This document shows, one piece after another, positions 24,104 to 34,404 of a stretch of DNA of 64,000 nucleotides (position 1 is its first letter; each line of letters starts with the position of its first letter). The translations under genes and the position numbers were made by a program. Source of the DNA: Actinophytocola sp963840275 (GTDB lineage: Bacteria; Actinomycetota; Actinomycetes; Mycobacteriales; Pseudonocardiaceae); NCBI GenBank assembly GCA_963840275.1, contig CAWIYK010000010.1:806001-870000 (forward strand), written 5' to 3'. The notes under the pieces are model-generated. The model was not told where the DNA came from, did no database searches, and saw only the letters and a program-made list of their open reading frames with translations.

Positions 24104-24976
24104 ATGGAGTTCCGGCTCGGGGACAACCAGTACGGCAAGGCCGAGACCCGGCTCGTGCGCGTGAACCGCGACGAGGACCGGCACTCGATCACCGACCTCA
24201 ACGTCAGCACGGCGCTGGCCGGCGACCTCGCCGCGACGCATCTGACCGGCGACAACAGCGGCGTCCTGCCGACCGACACGCAGAAGAACACCGTCTACGC
24301 CTTCGCGCGGGACGGCGTCGGCGAGGTCGAGGACTTCGCGCTGCGTCTCGCACGGCACTTCGTCGACACCACGCCGACGATCCACCGCGCGCGGGTGCGG
24401 ATCGAGAAGTACAGCTGGGCACGCATCCCCGTGGACGGCCAGCCCGCGCACCACTCGTTCGTGCGCGGCGCCGGCACCCGCACCACCACCGTCACCTACG
24501 ACGGCACGCGGGCGTGGGTGGTGTCCGGGGTGGACGACCTGGTCGTGCTCAACACGACCGGGTCGGAGTTCCACGGCTTCCACAAGGACCCGTACACGAC
24601 GCTGCGGGAGACGTCCGACCGGATCCTCGCCACGGCGGTCACCGCGCGGTGGCGGCACGCGAGCGCCGACGCCACCGACTGGGGCGAGTCGCACCGCCAG
24701 GCCGCGCGCCACCTCCTCGAGGCCTTCTCCGACACGCATTCCCTTTCGCTGCAACAAACCCTGCACGCCATGGGGGAGCGGGTGCTGCGCAACCGCCCGG
24801 AGCTGGCCGAGGTGCGGCTGTCGCTGCCCAACAAGCACCACTTCCTCGTCGACCTCACGCCGTTCGAGCTGGACAACCCCGGCGAGGTCTTCTTCGCGGC
24901 CGACCGGCCGTACGGGTTGATCGAGGGCGCCGTCTCGCGCGACGGCGCGCCGGAAGCGGGGCTGGCCTGGTGGTGA
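24104..24976 (+). CDS. Urate oxidase (uricase)
   Basis: 290 residues, cofactor-free oxidase converting urate to 5-hydroxyisourate. Seen: YGKAETRLVRVNRD, the catalytic Thr region LPTDTQKNTVYAFA, VRIEKYSWARI, VVLNTTGSEFHGFHKDPYTT and LPNKHHFLVDL. Start ATG 24104. Full length. The three uric acid enzymes are adjacent, so allantoin is the product; no allantoinase is in the window. Confidence 0.95.
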   Translation: MEFRLGDNQYGKAETRLVRVNRDEDRHSITDLNVSTALAGDLAATHLTGDNSGVLPTDTQKNTVYAFARDGVGEVEDFALRLARHFVDTTPTIHRARVRIEKYSWARIPVDGQPAHHSFVRGAGTRTTTVTYDGTRAWVVSGVDDLVVLNTTGSEFHGFHKDPYTTLRETSDRILATAVTARWRHASADATDWGESHRQAARHLLEAFSDTHSLSLQQTLHAMGERVLRNRPELAEVRLSLPNKHHFLVDLTPFELDNPGEVFFAADRPYGLIEGAVSRDGAPEAGLAWW

Positions 24977-24978
24977 GC

Positions 24979-25839
24979 ATGGACTTCCTTCGACCGTCCA
25001 CACTGGACGAAGCGGTGGCGATGAAGGCCGAGCACCCGGACGCGGCGCCGATCGCGGGCGGCACCGACATCATGGTGGAGCTCAACTTCGACGTCCGCCG
25101 CCCACCCGCGCTGCTCGACCTCGGCGGGCTGACCGACCTGACGGAGTGGCACGCGGACAACGGGCACGTCCGGCTCGGCGCGGCGGTGCCCTACACCCGC
25201 ATCGTCACCGAGCTGGCCGACTCGCTGCCGGGCCTCGCGATGGCGTCCCGCACGGTCGGCTCGCCGCAGATCCGCAACCGCGGCTCGGTCGGCGGCAACC
25301 TCGGCTCCGCGTCCCCCGCGGGCGACGCGCACCCGCCGCTGATCGCCACGCCGGCGACGACCGTCGAGGTCGCCTCCGTGCGTGGCACGAGGACGATCCC
25401 GGCCCGCGAGTTCTACCTCGGCCCCAAGCGGTCCGCGCTCGAACCGGACGAGCTGATCACCGCCGTGCTCGTGCCGAAGGCGGCGGGCCCCCAGCAGTTC
25501 GCCAAGGTCGGCACCCGTAACGCGATGGTCATCGCCGTGTGCTCGTTCGCGGTGGCGCTCGACGTCGCGAACCGGACGGTCGGCACCGGCATCGGCTCTG
25601 CGGGGCCGACCCCGCTGCGCGCCACCGAGGCGGAGGAGTTCGCGGCGACCGCGTTGCCGTGGGGCAGCGGGGACCCGTTGCCGGAGCCGGTGTCCCGGGA
25701 GTTCGGCACGCTGGTGGCGCGGGCCGCCCGGCCGATCGACGACGTGCGCGGCAGCGCGGCCTACCGCAGGCACGCGCTGTCCGTGCTGGCCCGCCGCACA
25801 CTCGGCTGGGCGTGGCAGGAAGTGGAGAGGTGGTCGTGA
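24979..25839 (+). CDS. Xanthine dehydrogenase FAD-binding subunit
   Basis: 286 residues, CoxM/XdhB-type flavoprotein subunit. Seen: FAD loops PIAGGTDIMVELN and the glycine-rich TVGSPQIRNRGSVGGNLGSASPAGD. ATG 24979 is preferred; a GTG at 24973 overlapping the uricase stop would add two residues. The stop overlaps the next start (TGATG). Passes electrons from the iron-sulphur subunit to NAD. Confidence 0.92.
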   Translation: MDFLRPSTLDEAVAMKAEHPDAAPIAGGTDIMVELNFDVRRPPALLDLGGLTDLTEWHADNGHVRLGAAVPYTRIVTELADSLPGLAMASRTVGSPQIRNRGSVGGNLGSASPAGDAHPPLIATPATTVEVASVRGTRTIPAREFYLGPKRSALEPDELITAVLVPKAAGPQQFAKVGTRNAMVIAVCSFAVALDVANRTVGTGIGSAGPTPLRATEAEEFAATALPWGSGDPLPEPVSREFGTLVARAARPIDDVRGSAAYRRHALSVLARRTLGWAWQEVERWS

Positions 25840-26312
25840 TGCGCGTCAACGTGGAGATCAACGGCGAGCAGCGGACGGCCGACGACGTGTGGCCCGGCGA
25901 GAGCCTGCTGTACGTGCTGCGCGAGCGGCTCGGCCTTCCCGGCGCCAAGAACGCCTGCGAGCAGGGCGAATGCGGCTCGTGCACCGTCTACCTGGACGGC
26001 ACGGCGGTGTGCGCGTGCCTGGTCGCGGCCGGGCAGGTCGAGGGCCGGACCGTGCGCACGGTGGAGGGGCTCGGGACCGAGGACGAGCTGGACCCCGTGC
26101 AGGACGCGTTCGTCAAGACGGGCGCGGTCCAGTGCGGCTTCTGCACGCCGGGTCTGGTGGTCGCGGCGCACGACCTCGTGCACCGCGTGCCGGACGCGAG
26201 CGACGCCGAGATCCGCGAGGCGCTGGCGGGCAACCTGTGTCGCTGCACCGGGTACGAGAAGATCCTGGACGCCGTCCGCCTCGCGGCGCGGACCGTGCGG
26301 GGGCAGGCATGA
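25839..26312 (+). CDS. Xanthine dehydrogenase [2Fe-2S] subunit
   Basis: 157 residues with two [2Fe-2S] domains. Plant-ferredoxin cluster: CEQGECGSCTVYLDG plus a later Cys in AVCACLV; helical cluster: QCGFCTPG and NLCRCTGYEKI. All eight ligands are visible. Coupled to the flavin subunit upstream and overlapping the deaminase gene downstream (ATGA). Confidence 0.95.
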   Translation: MRVNVEINGEQRTADDVWPGESLLYVLRERLGLPGAKNACEQGECGSCTVYLDGTAVCACLVAAGQVEGRTVRTVEGLGTEDELDPVQDAFVKTGAVQCGFCTPGLVVAAHDLVHRVPDASDAEIREALAGNLCRCTGYEKILDAVRLAARTVRGQA

Positions 26313-27670
26313 AGACCATCATCGAGAACGCGGCGATCGCGACCGTCGACGGACCCGAGGGCGCGGGCACCGAGTACCGGTACGGGCACGTCGTCGTCGA
26401 CCGCGGCGTGATCCAGGCCGTCGGCGACGGCCCCGCGCCCTCCGGCGTGGACGCCGACAGGTGGCTCGACGGCACCGGCTGCCTCGTCACGCCGGGCTTC
26501 GTCAACACCCACCACCACCTCTACCAGTGGGCCACCCGTGGCTACGCCCAGAACTCGACGCTGTTCGAGTGGCTGACCGAGCTGTACCCGGTGTGGGCGG
26601 GCATCGACGAGACGATCGTCCACGCCGCGGCGGTCGCGGGCCTCACCCGGCTCGCCCGCACCGGCTGCACCACCGCCGCCGACCACCACTACGTCATCCC
26701 GCGCGACGGCGGCGACGTGTTCGGCGCGACCGTGGAGGCCGCCCGCGCGGTCGGCATCCGGCTGCACGGCGTGCGCGGGTCCATGGACCGCGGCGAGTCC
26801 GACGGCGGCCTGCCGCCGGACTCGGTCGTCGAGACCCTGGACGGCGCGCTGTCCGGCACCGCGGCGGCCATCGACCGGTTCCACGACCCGTCGCCGGGCT
26901 CGTTCCTGCGGGTCGCGGTCGGGCCCTGCTCGCCGTTCTCGGTCAGCGAGGACCTCATGCGCAAGTCCGCGGAACTGGCGCGGGACAAGGGTGTCCGGCT
27001 CCACACCCACCTCGCCGAGACCCTCGACGAGGAGCGCCAGTGCCTCGACGAGTACGGCTGCACCCCGGCCGAGCTGGCCGACCGGCTGGGCTGGCTCGGC
27101 GATGACGTGTGGTTCGCGCACGGCATCCACTTCTCCGACGACGCGGTCGCCCGGCTCGGCGCGACCGGCACCGGGGTGGCGCACTGCCCGACCTCCAACT
27201 CCCGCCTCGGCGCCGGCATCGCCCGCGTCCAGGACCTCGTGCACGCCGGCGCGCCGGTCGGGCTCGGCGTCGACGGCGCCGCGTCCAACGAGGACGGTGG
27301 GCTCGGCATCGAGCTGCGCCAGGCCGTGTACCTGGCCCGGCAGAAGAAGGGGCCGCACTCGGCCACCGCCCGCGACGGGCTGTGGCTCGCCACCCGGGGC
27401 GGCGCCCGCTGTCTCGGCCGCGAGGCGGAGATCGGCTCGCTGGAGGTGGGCAAGCAGGCCGACCTGGCCGTGTGGCGGCTGACCGGCATGAACCACGCGG
27501 GCATCGCCGACCCCGTCGCGGCGCTGGTGTTCGGCGCGCTGCCGCCGCTCGCGCTGCTGCTCGCGGGCGGCAACGTGATCGTCGAGGACGACGAGGTCCG
27601 CACCGTGTCCGAACCCGACGCGGCGGCTGCGCTGAACGTCGCGTCGCGAGTGCTGGCGGAGAAGTCATGA
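26309..27670 (+). CDS. Purine amidohydrolase, 8-oxoguanine/guanine deaminase type
   Basis: 453-residue amidohydrolase of the atrazine chlorohydrolase/8-oxoguanine deaminase branch. Seen: metal motif NTHHHLYQW, His in HTHLAETLDE, HGIHF, the terminal Asp in GLGVDGAASNEDGG, and the family segment STLFEWLTELYPVWAGI. Makes urate from 8-oxoguanine or xanthine from guanine. It is inserted between the small and large xanthine dehydrogenase genes and overlaps both neighbours by four bases, so it is produced in step with them. Confidence 0.85.
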   Translation: MKTIIENAAIATVDGPEGAGTEYRYGHVVVDRGVIQAVGDGPAPSGVDADRWLDGTGCLVTPGFVNTHHHLYQWATRGYAQNSTLFEWLTELYPVWAGIDETIVHAAAVAGLTRLARTGCTTAADHHYVIPRDGGDVFGATVEAARAVGIRLHGVRGSMDRGESDGGLPPDSVVETLDGALSGTAAAIDRFHDPSPGSFLRVAVGPCSPFSVSEDLMRKSAELARDKGVRLHTHLAETLDEERQCLDEYGCTPAELADRLGWLGDDVWFAHGIHFSDDAVARLGATGTGVAHCPTSNSRLGAGIARVQDLVHAGAPVGLGVDGAASNEDGGLGIELRQAVYLARQKKGPHSATARDGLWLATRGGARCLGREAEIGSLEVGKQADLAVWRLTGMNHAGIADPVAALVFGALPPLALLLAGGNVIVEDDEVRTVSEPDAAAALNVASRVLAEKS

Positions 27671-29959
27671 CCACCACGCAACCACTCGTCACGAACGTCA
27701 CCGGCGGTGTCGGCGACAGTCCGGTCCGGCCGGACGGCGCGCAGAAGACCCGCGGCGAGTTCGCGTACTCGTCGGACCTGTGGGCCGACGACATGCTGTG
27801 GGGCGCCACGCTGCGCAGCCCGCACCCGTACGCGCGGATCCTGGGTGTGGACATCACCGAGGCGCTGAAGCTGCCCGGGGTGCACGCCGTGCTCACCCAC
27901 GAGGACGTGCCGGGCGAGAACCTCTACGGCCTCGAGCACCCGGACCAGCCGGTGCTCGCCGTCGACGTCGTGCGCTACCAGGGCGAGCCGGTCGCGATCG
28001 TCGCCGCCGACCACCCGGAGACCGCGCGGCGCGCGGCCGCCCGTATCGAGGTCGACTACGAGGTGCTGGTGCCGGTCACCGACGCCGAGGTCGCCATGCG
28101 TGCCGACGCGCCGGTGCTGCACCCGGACCACGAAGGCGGCAACATCGTCCGGTTCGTGCCGATCCGGTCCGGGGTCGAGGCGCCGACCGCGGACGTGGTG
28201 GTCACCGGCGAGTACACGGTCGGCATGCAGGACCAGGCGTTCCTCGGGCCGGAGTCCGGGCTCGCGGTGCCGGCGGAGGACGGCGGCGTCGACCTCTACA
28301 TAGCGACGCAGTGGCTGCACGCCGACCAGCGGCAGCTCACCAGGGCGCTGGGGATGACCGAGGACAAGGTGCGGCTGCACCTGTCCGGCGTCGGCGGCGC
28401 GTTCGGCGCGCGGGAGGACCTGTCGATGCAGGTCCACGCCTGCATGCTCGCGCTGCACACGCGCAAGCCGATCAAGATCGTCTACGGCCGCGAGGAGTCG
28501 TTCTTCGGGCACGTGCACCGCCACCCGGCGGTCATGCGCTACGAGCACGGCGCCACCCGCGACGGCGACCTCGTCTACGTCCGCGCGGAGATCATCCTCG
28601 ACGGCGGCGCGTACGCCTCGACGACCGCGGCGGTCACCGGCAACGCGGCGACGCTCGGCGCCGGCCCGTACCGGGTGCCGAACGTGCACGTCGACTGCTA
28701 CGGCGTCTACACGAACAACCCGCCGTGCGGCGCGATGCGCGGGTTCGGCGCCGTGCAGGCGTGCTTCGCCTACGAGTCACAGATGGACAAGCTCGCGGCG
28801 GCCCTGGGCATGGACCCGGTCGACGTGCGGATCCGCAACGCCGTCGAGAAGGGCACGCGGATGCCGACCGGGCAGGTGGTCGACTCGCGCGGCGCCGGTC
28901 GCCGAGCTGCTGGAGCTGGTGCGGGGCAAGCCGATGCCGGTGGTGGCGGACGGGCCGAGGGACCTGCGCGAGCTGCCCGGCGGGGTCTCCAACACCACGC
29001 ACGGCGAGGGTGTGGTGCGCGGCGTCGGGTACGGCGTCGGCATCAAGAACGTCGGCTTCTCCGAGGGGTTCGACGACTACTCGACCGCGCGGGTGCGGAT
29101 GGAGGTGATCGCAGGCGAGCCGGTGGTGTCCGTGCACACGGCCGCGGCCGAGGTCGGCCAGGGGCTGGTCACGCTGAAGGCGCAGATCGCGAGGACCGAG
29201 CTCGGCGTGCAGCGGGTGCAGATCCAGCCGTCGAACACGTTCGTCGGCAGCGCGGGGTCCAGCTCGGCGTCGCGGCAGAGCTACGTGACCGGCGGCGCGG
29301 TCAAGGCGGCGTGCGAGGAGGTCCGCGCCGGGGTGCTGGAACTGGCCGCCGCGCGCGGGATCGCGGCCGCGGGGCTCGCGGGCGGCAAGGTCGTGTCGGC
29401 CACGCACGAGGTGCTCGCCGACCTCGTCGACGTGCTCGCCGACGAGGTGGTCGAGCGGACCGTGGAGTGGCGGCACCGGCCGACCGAGCCGCTCGATCCG
29501 GTGACCGGCCAGGGTGTCGCCCACGTGCAGTACGCGTTCGCCGCGCACCGGGCCGTGGTCGACGTGGACGTCGAGCTGGGGCTCGTGCGGGTCGTGGAGC
29601 TGGCGTGCGCGCAGGACGTCGGCCGGGCGATGAACCCGGACGCGGTGCTGGGGCAGATCCAGGGCGGCTCCGCGCAGGGGCTCGGGCTCGCGGTCATGGA
29701 GGAGATCCAGGTCGTCGACGGCGTGGTGCGCAACCCGTCGTTCACCGACTACCTCATCCCGACCGTGCTGGACATGCCGCCGATGCCGATCGACGTGCTC
29801 GAACGAGCGGATCCCCATGCGCCGTACGGGCTGCGCGGCGTCGGGGAGCCGCCGACGCTGTCGTCGACGCCCGCGATCGTGGCGGCCATCCGCGCCGCGA
29901 CGGGGCTCGCGTTGACGAGGGCGCCGGTGCGGCCCGAGCACATTGTTGATGGAGCGTAA
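27667..29959 (+). pseudogene. Xanthine dehydrogenase molybdopterin subunit, one frameshift
   Basis: About 763 codons in two frames. Part 1 (27667-28887) has GVGGAFGAREDLSMQ, YTNNPPCGAMRGFGAVQ and RIRNAVEKGTRMPTG; part 2 (28889-29959) continues PVAELLELVRGKPMP, TAAAEVGQGLVTLKAQIA and the catalytic Glu in RGVGEPPTLSSTPAI. Removing one base (the C at 28888, in GACTCGCGCGGCGCC) restores a single frame with no lost conserved region. All Moco-binding regions are otherwise intact, so either a very recent mutation or a sequencing insertion. Start ATG overlaps the deaminase stop. If real, the urate-forming step would be lost. Confidence 0.85.
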
Positions 29960-30157
29960 TCGCGATCTTGGACCGAACCCGCCCGATCGGCGCTCATTAC
30001 TGACGGTAGTTCACCCGTTTGGCTTAGTCGCCAACACATAGAGTGGTCGCTGGCGCCGGTGATCGGGGCACTTTTGGGTGCAGAGGTGAAACTCTGTCAC
30101 TGGTAATGTCGACACCGCGGCTCACCGGAGAAGGACACTCGATGACTTGGCCAATGG

Positions 30158-32236
30158 ATGGCTCCGGTGGATCGATCTGAGTTGGCGCGCGAGTGGGCGA
30201 GTGCGCTGGCACAGGTCATCTACATCGCGCGATCCCGTGACATCGTCGAGAGCGAGCTGGCAACGGCTCTCGACGATCTCGTCGTCGCGGTGCGAGCCGG
30301 GTCGTTCGACGCGCAGTCGGTGTTCGCGGTCGCGGATCGGTTGGTGCGACTGGGTTTGGCCCACTCCGATGGCGTGGAGTGCTCCATCGAGGTGCTGGGT
30401 GAGCTGATGCCGAAGCTGCCGGACGTCGCGGACGTCACGGACCTGCCTGGCCGGCTCGTGCACGTCTTCAGCTCGTTGGCAAAGGGGTTGGCCGAAGGCA
30501 TGCGGCAGCGCCTGTTCTCCGAGCAGGAGGGGCTGACCCGCGCGCTGATCCACGCCCGCGAGAACGCGGAGCGCGCGCTGCACGACAGCGAGGCGCGGTT
30601 CTCCGAGATCTTCTCGTCCTCCACCGTCGGCATGGCGATCACCGATCTCGACTTCGGCATCCTGCGCAGCAACCGCGCGCTCGCCGACATTCTCGAGCAC
30701 CGGCGCGGCAAGCTCGCCGCGCAGCGGCTGGACGAGATCTTCCACCCGGACGACGCGCACTACCTCCAGCTGCGCTACCAGGTGCTGCTGGAGGAGGACT
30801 CGCTCCCGTTCCGTGAGCGCCGCAGCCTCGTGAAGAGCGACGGCGAGGAGGCGCTCGTCTTCCTGTCGGCGTCGGTGCTGCGCGACCCGGACGGCACGGC
30901 CCGGTACTTCGTCACGACCGTCGAGGACGTGTCGGACCGGCACTTCCTCGAGAGCCAGCTGCAGTTCCAGGCCACGCACGACGCGCTGACCGGGCTCGCG
31001 AACCGGCAGCGGTTCGTCGGCAGGCTCGAGGAGACGCTGTCGGGCCGGAACGCCGCGGAGGAGATCACGGTGCTGCACCTGGATCTCGACGGCTTCCACG
31101 CGGTCAACGACGGGCTCGGCCGCGACGTCGGCGACCGGCTGCTGCAGCAGGTCGCGGCGCGGCTGGCCGACGTGTTCGCCGGCGAGAGGACGACGATCGC
31201 CCGGCTCGAAGGCGACGAGTTCGGTGTGCTCGTCGAGCACTCGCAGACCACGCCGAGCGTGCACGCCATGGCGACGCGGATCAACGAGGAGCTCGCCGAG
31301 CCGCTGTTCGTCGACGACCACGGCGTCGCCGCGACCGCCACGATCGCCGTGCTGCACCACCCGACGCCGGGCACGACGCCCGCGGAGGTGTTGCGTGCCA
31401 CCGACATCACGCTGCGAAGACTCAAGGCCGGCGGCCGCCGGCAGTGGGGCATGGTCGACGAGCAGCAGAACAAGGCCGACCGTGAGCGGTTCACCCTGGC
31501 GAGCACCATGCCGGGCGCGTGGGAGAGCGGCGACATCGAGCTGGAGTTCCAGCCGCTCGTCGACCTGGCGGACCGCAGGGTCGTCGCCGTGCAGGCGTTG
31601 CTGCGGTGGGCCCACGTCGACGGCGCGCTCGGCCACGACCGATGCCTGCAGGCGCTCGCCGAGACGGGGCTGTCGCTGCCCGTCGGCCGGTGGATGCTCG
31701 GCCGCGCCTGCGAGCAGCTGAGGGCCCTCACGGGCCGGCCGAAGCTGTACGTCGAGCTGACGAAGGAGTTCGCGGGCGACCCCGACCTGGTCGCGACCGT
31801 GAAGGCCGTCCTCGCCGACGCGTCCCTCGAACCGGAGCAGCTGCAGCTCGGCATGCCGGTGCAGGCGCTGTGCATGGTCGACGGAATCGCCGAGGACAAC
31901 CTCGACGTGCTCGCCGATCTCGGGATCGCCGTGGTGCTCTACGAGTTCGGCACCACCAGGGGCGATCTCGCGTGTCTCGAGGACCTGCCGGTGAGCGCGG
32001 TGAAGATGGCGTCCCGCGTGGTCACCAGGGTCGCGGACCGCATGGACGACCAGTCGCTGTTCACCCGAGCCGTCCGGGACCTGGTGCCGCTCGTGCGGAC
32101 CACCGGCATCCCGGTCATCGTGGGCGACATCGAGAGCGCGGACCAGCTCGAGTGGTGGCGTGCCATCGGGGCGAACACCGTGCAGGGCAGCCTCCTCGGC
32201 GAGCCCGCCGCCCCCGCGGAGCTGGTACTGCCGTAG
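30158..32236 (+). CDS. PAS-GGDEF-EAL cyclic-di-GMP protein with degenerate EAL
   Basis: 692 residues. Order: helical N-terminal domain (1-140), PAS (about 145-265, HDSEARFSEIFSSSTVG), GGDEF (about 270-430), EAL (about 455-690). GGDEF keeps HDALTGLANR and DLDGF but the signature reads EGDEF. The EAL part has VQALLRW for EALLRW, lacks the Asn and Glu metal ligands (YVELTKEF, LQLGMP) and DDFGTG reads YEFGTT, so phosphodiesterase activity is unlikely. Probably a diguanylate cyclase or c-di-GMP receptor. Start is uncertain: the ribosome site GAGAAGGA fits ATG 30142, whose frame stops at 30180 after 12 codons; an extra base between 30142 and 30158 would join the two. Confidence 0.88.
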   Translation: MAPVDRSELAREWASALAQVIYIARSRDIVESELATALDDLVVAVRAGSFDAQSVFAVADRLVRLGLAHSDGVECSIEVLGELMPKLPDVADVTDLPGRLVHVFSSLAKGLAEGMRQRLFSEQEGLTRALIHARENAERALHDSEARFSEIFSSSTVGMAITDLDFGILRSNRALADILEHRRGKLAAQRLDEIFHPDDAHYLQLRYQVLLEEDSLPFRERRSLVKSDGEEALVFLSASVLRDPDGTARYFVTTVEDVSDRHFLESQLQFQATHDALTGLANRQRFVGRLEETLSGRNAAEEITVLHLDLDGFHAVNDGLGRDVGDRLLQQVAARLADVFAGERTTIARLEGDEFGVLVEHSQTTPSVHAMATRINEELAEPLFVDDHGVAATATIAVLHHPTPGTTPAEVLRATDITLRRLKAGGRRQWGMVDEQQNKADRERFTLASTMPGAWESGDIELEFQPLVDLADRRVVAVQALLRWAHVDGALGHDRCLQALAETGLSLPVGRWMLGRACEQLRALTGRPKLYVELTKEFAGDPDLVATVKAVLADASLEPEQLQLGMPVQALCMVDGIAEDNLDVLADLGIAVVLYEFGTTRGDLACLEDLPVSAVKMASRVVTRVADRMDDQSLFTRAVRDLVPLVRTTGIPVIVGDIESADQLEWWRAIGANTVQGSLLGEPAAPAELVLP

Positions 32237-32331
32237 CGGTCGCGAAACGGGTGACGGCGCCGGTGTGCCGATGTCACTGACCCTCCTCCGCGTGACCTGA
32301 GCACGGGGAACCCGCCGGGGAGGGTGGGTCT

Positions 32332-32991
<660 letters not shown>

Positions 32992-32998
32992 AAGCGCG

Positions 32999-33032
32999 CC
33001 GGCCACGTCATCCGAGCGGATGGCGTGGCCGG
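32999..33032 (+). terminator. Hairpin after the tuf pseudogene
   Basis: CCGGCCACG pairs perfectly with CGTGGCCGG, extended inwards by TCATCC/GGATGG (one mismatch), 4-base loop GAGC; starts 8 bases after the stop. A relic of the tuf terminator. Confidence 0.6.
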
Positions 33033-33130
33033 TGTGTTGTCCACTGCGGGTAACTCGAAGTGCGTGAGTGATTACCGCGAGGGATTATTGCCGTTTTCCC
33101 GTTTGATCTGACAATTGGGCTAATCAGAAG

Positions 33131-33394
33131 TCATGCGGCGGCCGGGGTCGGAGCGAGTGCGGCCACGCCGGCGTCGGTCAGCGCGGCGGGCACGAGCGAG
33201 CCGACGGCCCCCTGGTAGGCCGGCTCGATGAAGCCGTCGTGGGCGAGCGTGTGCGCCAGGTACTGGTCACAGCAGGGGACACCGTCGATGAACAGGTCCG
33301 GCTCGCTGCTGCAGCTGATCTGGGCTCGACCTGCGACTACAGCCCGCAGCATCGACCTCGCTCGGTGGTTCAGACCTTCTGTTAGCGCGGACAT
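33131..33394 (-). CDS. Small conserved-looking hypothetical protein
   Basis: 87 residues from ATG 33394, preceded by GGGGA at good spacing; the longer frame upstream has no ribosome site. Sequence is well-behaved and A/T content is normal: MSALTEGLNHRARSMLRAV, AQISCSSEPDLFIDGVPCCD, ALTDAGVAALAP. Three Cys (SCSSEP, PCCD) could bind metal or form a disulphide. The AALTDAGVAAL ending resembles the wing of small winged-helix proteins, but no family is recognised. Stands alone, downstream of the tuf relic in convergent orientation. Confidence 0.6.
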   Translation of the reverse strand: MSALTEGLNHRARSMLRAVVAGRAQISCSSEPDLFIDGVPCCDQYLAHTLAHDGFIEPAYQGAVGSLVPAALTDAGVAALAPTPAAA

Positions 33395-33425
33395 CGTGTT
33401 CCCCGTGTGGTTCGGCGTTCCTGCG

Positions 33426-33454
33426 GAGTTATGTCTATCACTCTGCACTGACAA
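33426..33454 (-). promoter_or_regulatory. Possible promoter of the small protein gene
   Basis: On the minus strand TTGTCA (33454-33449) and TAACTC (33431-33426) are 17 bases apart, about 32 bases before the ATG at 33394. The -35 is good, the -10 only fair. Confidence 0.3.
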
Positions 33455-33562
33455 TTCGTTGGATGTTCGATCGGCCCCGTTGGTTTCATCGAACTTTCTC
33501 ACGGATTGTTACCAACAAGGAGTACCCAGCGTCCACTCAGATACTCACCTTGCCCGAAAGGG

Positions 33563-34399
33563 CTACCCGGAGAGACCGAGTGCGTTCATCGGGTTGCCCT
33601 CGAGCAACTGTTCGAGAGTCTCGTCGCGAACCCGCGGTAGGCCGGAGCCACCCGACCGCGCCAGCTCCCGCAGTCCGTCGACGGCTTCGCGCGGTGTCCA
33701 CATCGGATAGTCGGACCCGAAGAGCAGCCGGTCGACGATGCCCCACTCCTGCGCCCGCACCAGGGCCAGGTACCCGTCCAGCGGCCGCGCCCACGACGCC
33801 GACACGTCGGTGAACACACGCCGGTTCTTCCGGCAGGTCACGATGCTCTCCCGCTGCCACGGGTGGCCGAGGTGGGCGATGATCTGCACGAGGTCCGGGT
33901 GCCGGGTCGCCACGTCGTCCACCAGCAGCGGGTTGGACAGCGACAGGTCGCCCGCCGGCGACGGGGTGGCGCCCATGTGCCACAGCACCACCAGGCCCAG
34001 CCGCGTCGCCGCCACGAAGAACGGGTCGTGCTTGGTGTCGCGGGGGTCGAAGCCCGCGAGCACCGGGTACAGCTTGATCCCGCGCAGCCCGTTGGCGATC
34101 CCGTCGGCCAGCTGCGTCATCACGTCCGGGTCGGACAGGTCGAGCGACATGAACCCGACGGTCGGCGTGGCCGTGTCCCGGCAGAACCGCGCGACGAACT
34201 CGTTCGGCGTCTTCACGCCCTGCTTGGTGGCGCGCATGCCGAAGACGAACGCCAGGTCGACGCCGCCTTCGGCCATCGCCTCGTCGTAGGCGTCCGGCCG
34301 AACGTCCACCCACTCCCGCCCGTACACCGGTTTCCAGTTGGTGTCCCACTCCGGACCCCAGTGGGTGTGCTGCAGGCAGTGCGTGTGGACGTCGAACAT
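33563..34399 (-). CDS. Amidohydrolase_2 family metal-dependent hydrolase (lactonase or decarboxylase-like)
   Basis: 278-residue TIM-barrel of the amidohydrolase_2 (COG2159/COG3618-like) family. Seen: DVHTH at the N-terminus, LWHMGATPSP, IAHLGHPWQRE and FGSDYPMW with the metal Asp. Start ATG 34399, five bases after the IclR gene. Members hydrolyse sugar lactones (fuconolactone, rhamnonolactone) or decarboxylate. Last gene of a six-gene operon running from 39693; a lactonase for the sugar acid handled by the operon is the likeliest role (inference). Confidence 0.78.
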   Translation of the reverse strand: MFDVHTHCLQHTHWGPEWDTNWKPVYGREWVDVRPDAYDEAMAEGGVDLAFVFGMRATKQGVKTPNEFVARFCRDTATPTVGFMSLDLSDPDVMTQLADGIANGLRGIKLYPVLAGFDPRDTKHDPFFVAATRLGLVVLWHMGATPSPAGDLSLSNPLLVDDVATRHPDLVQIIAHLGHPWQRESIVTCRKNRRVFTDVSASWARPLDGYLALVRAQEWGIVDRLLFGSDYPMWTPREAVDGLRELARSGGSGLPRVRDETLEQLLEGNPMNALGLSG

Positions 34400-34404
34400 C
34401 GGGC

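Noticed and set aside
30142..30180. 12-codon leader peptide before the GGDEF-EAL gene
   Set aside because: Has a good ribosome site, but no attenuator hairpin or codon pattern is visible; a mis-sequenced true start is at least as likely.
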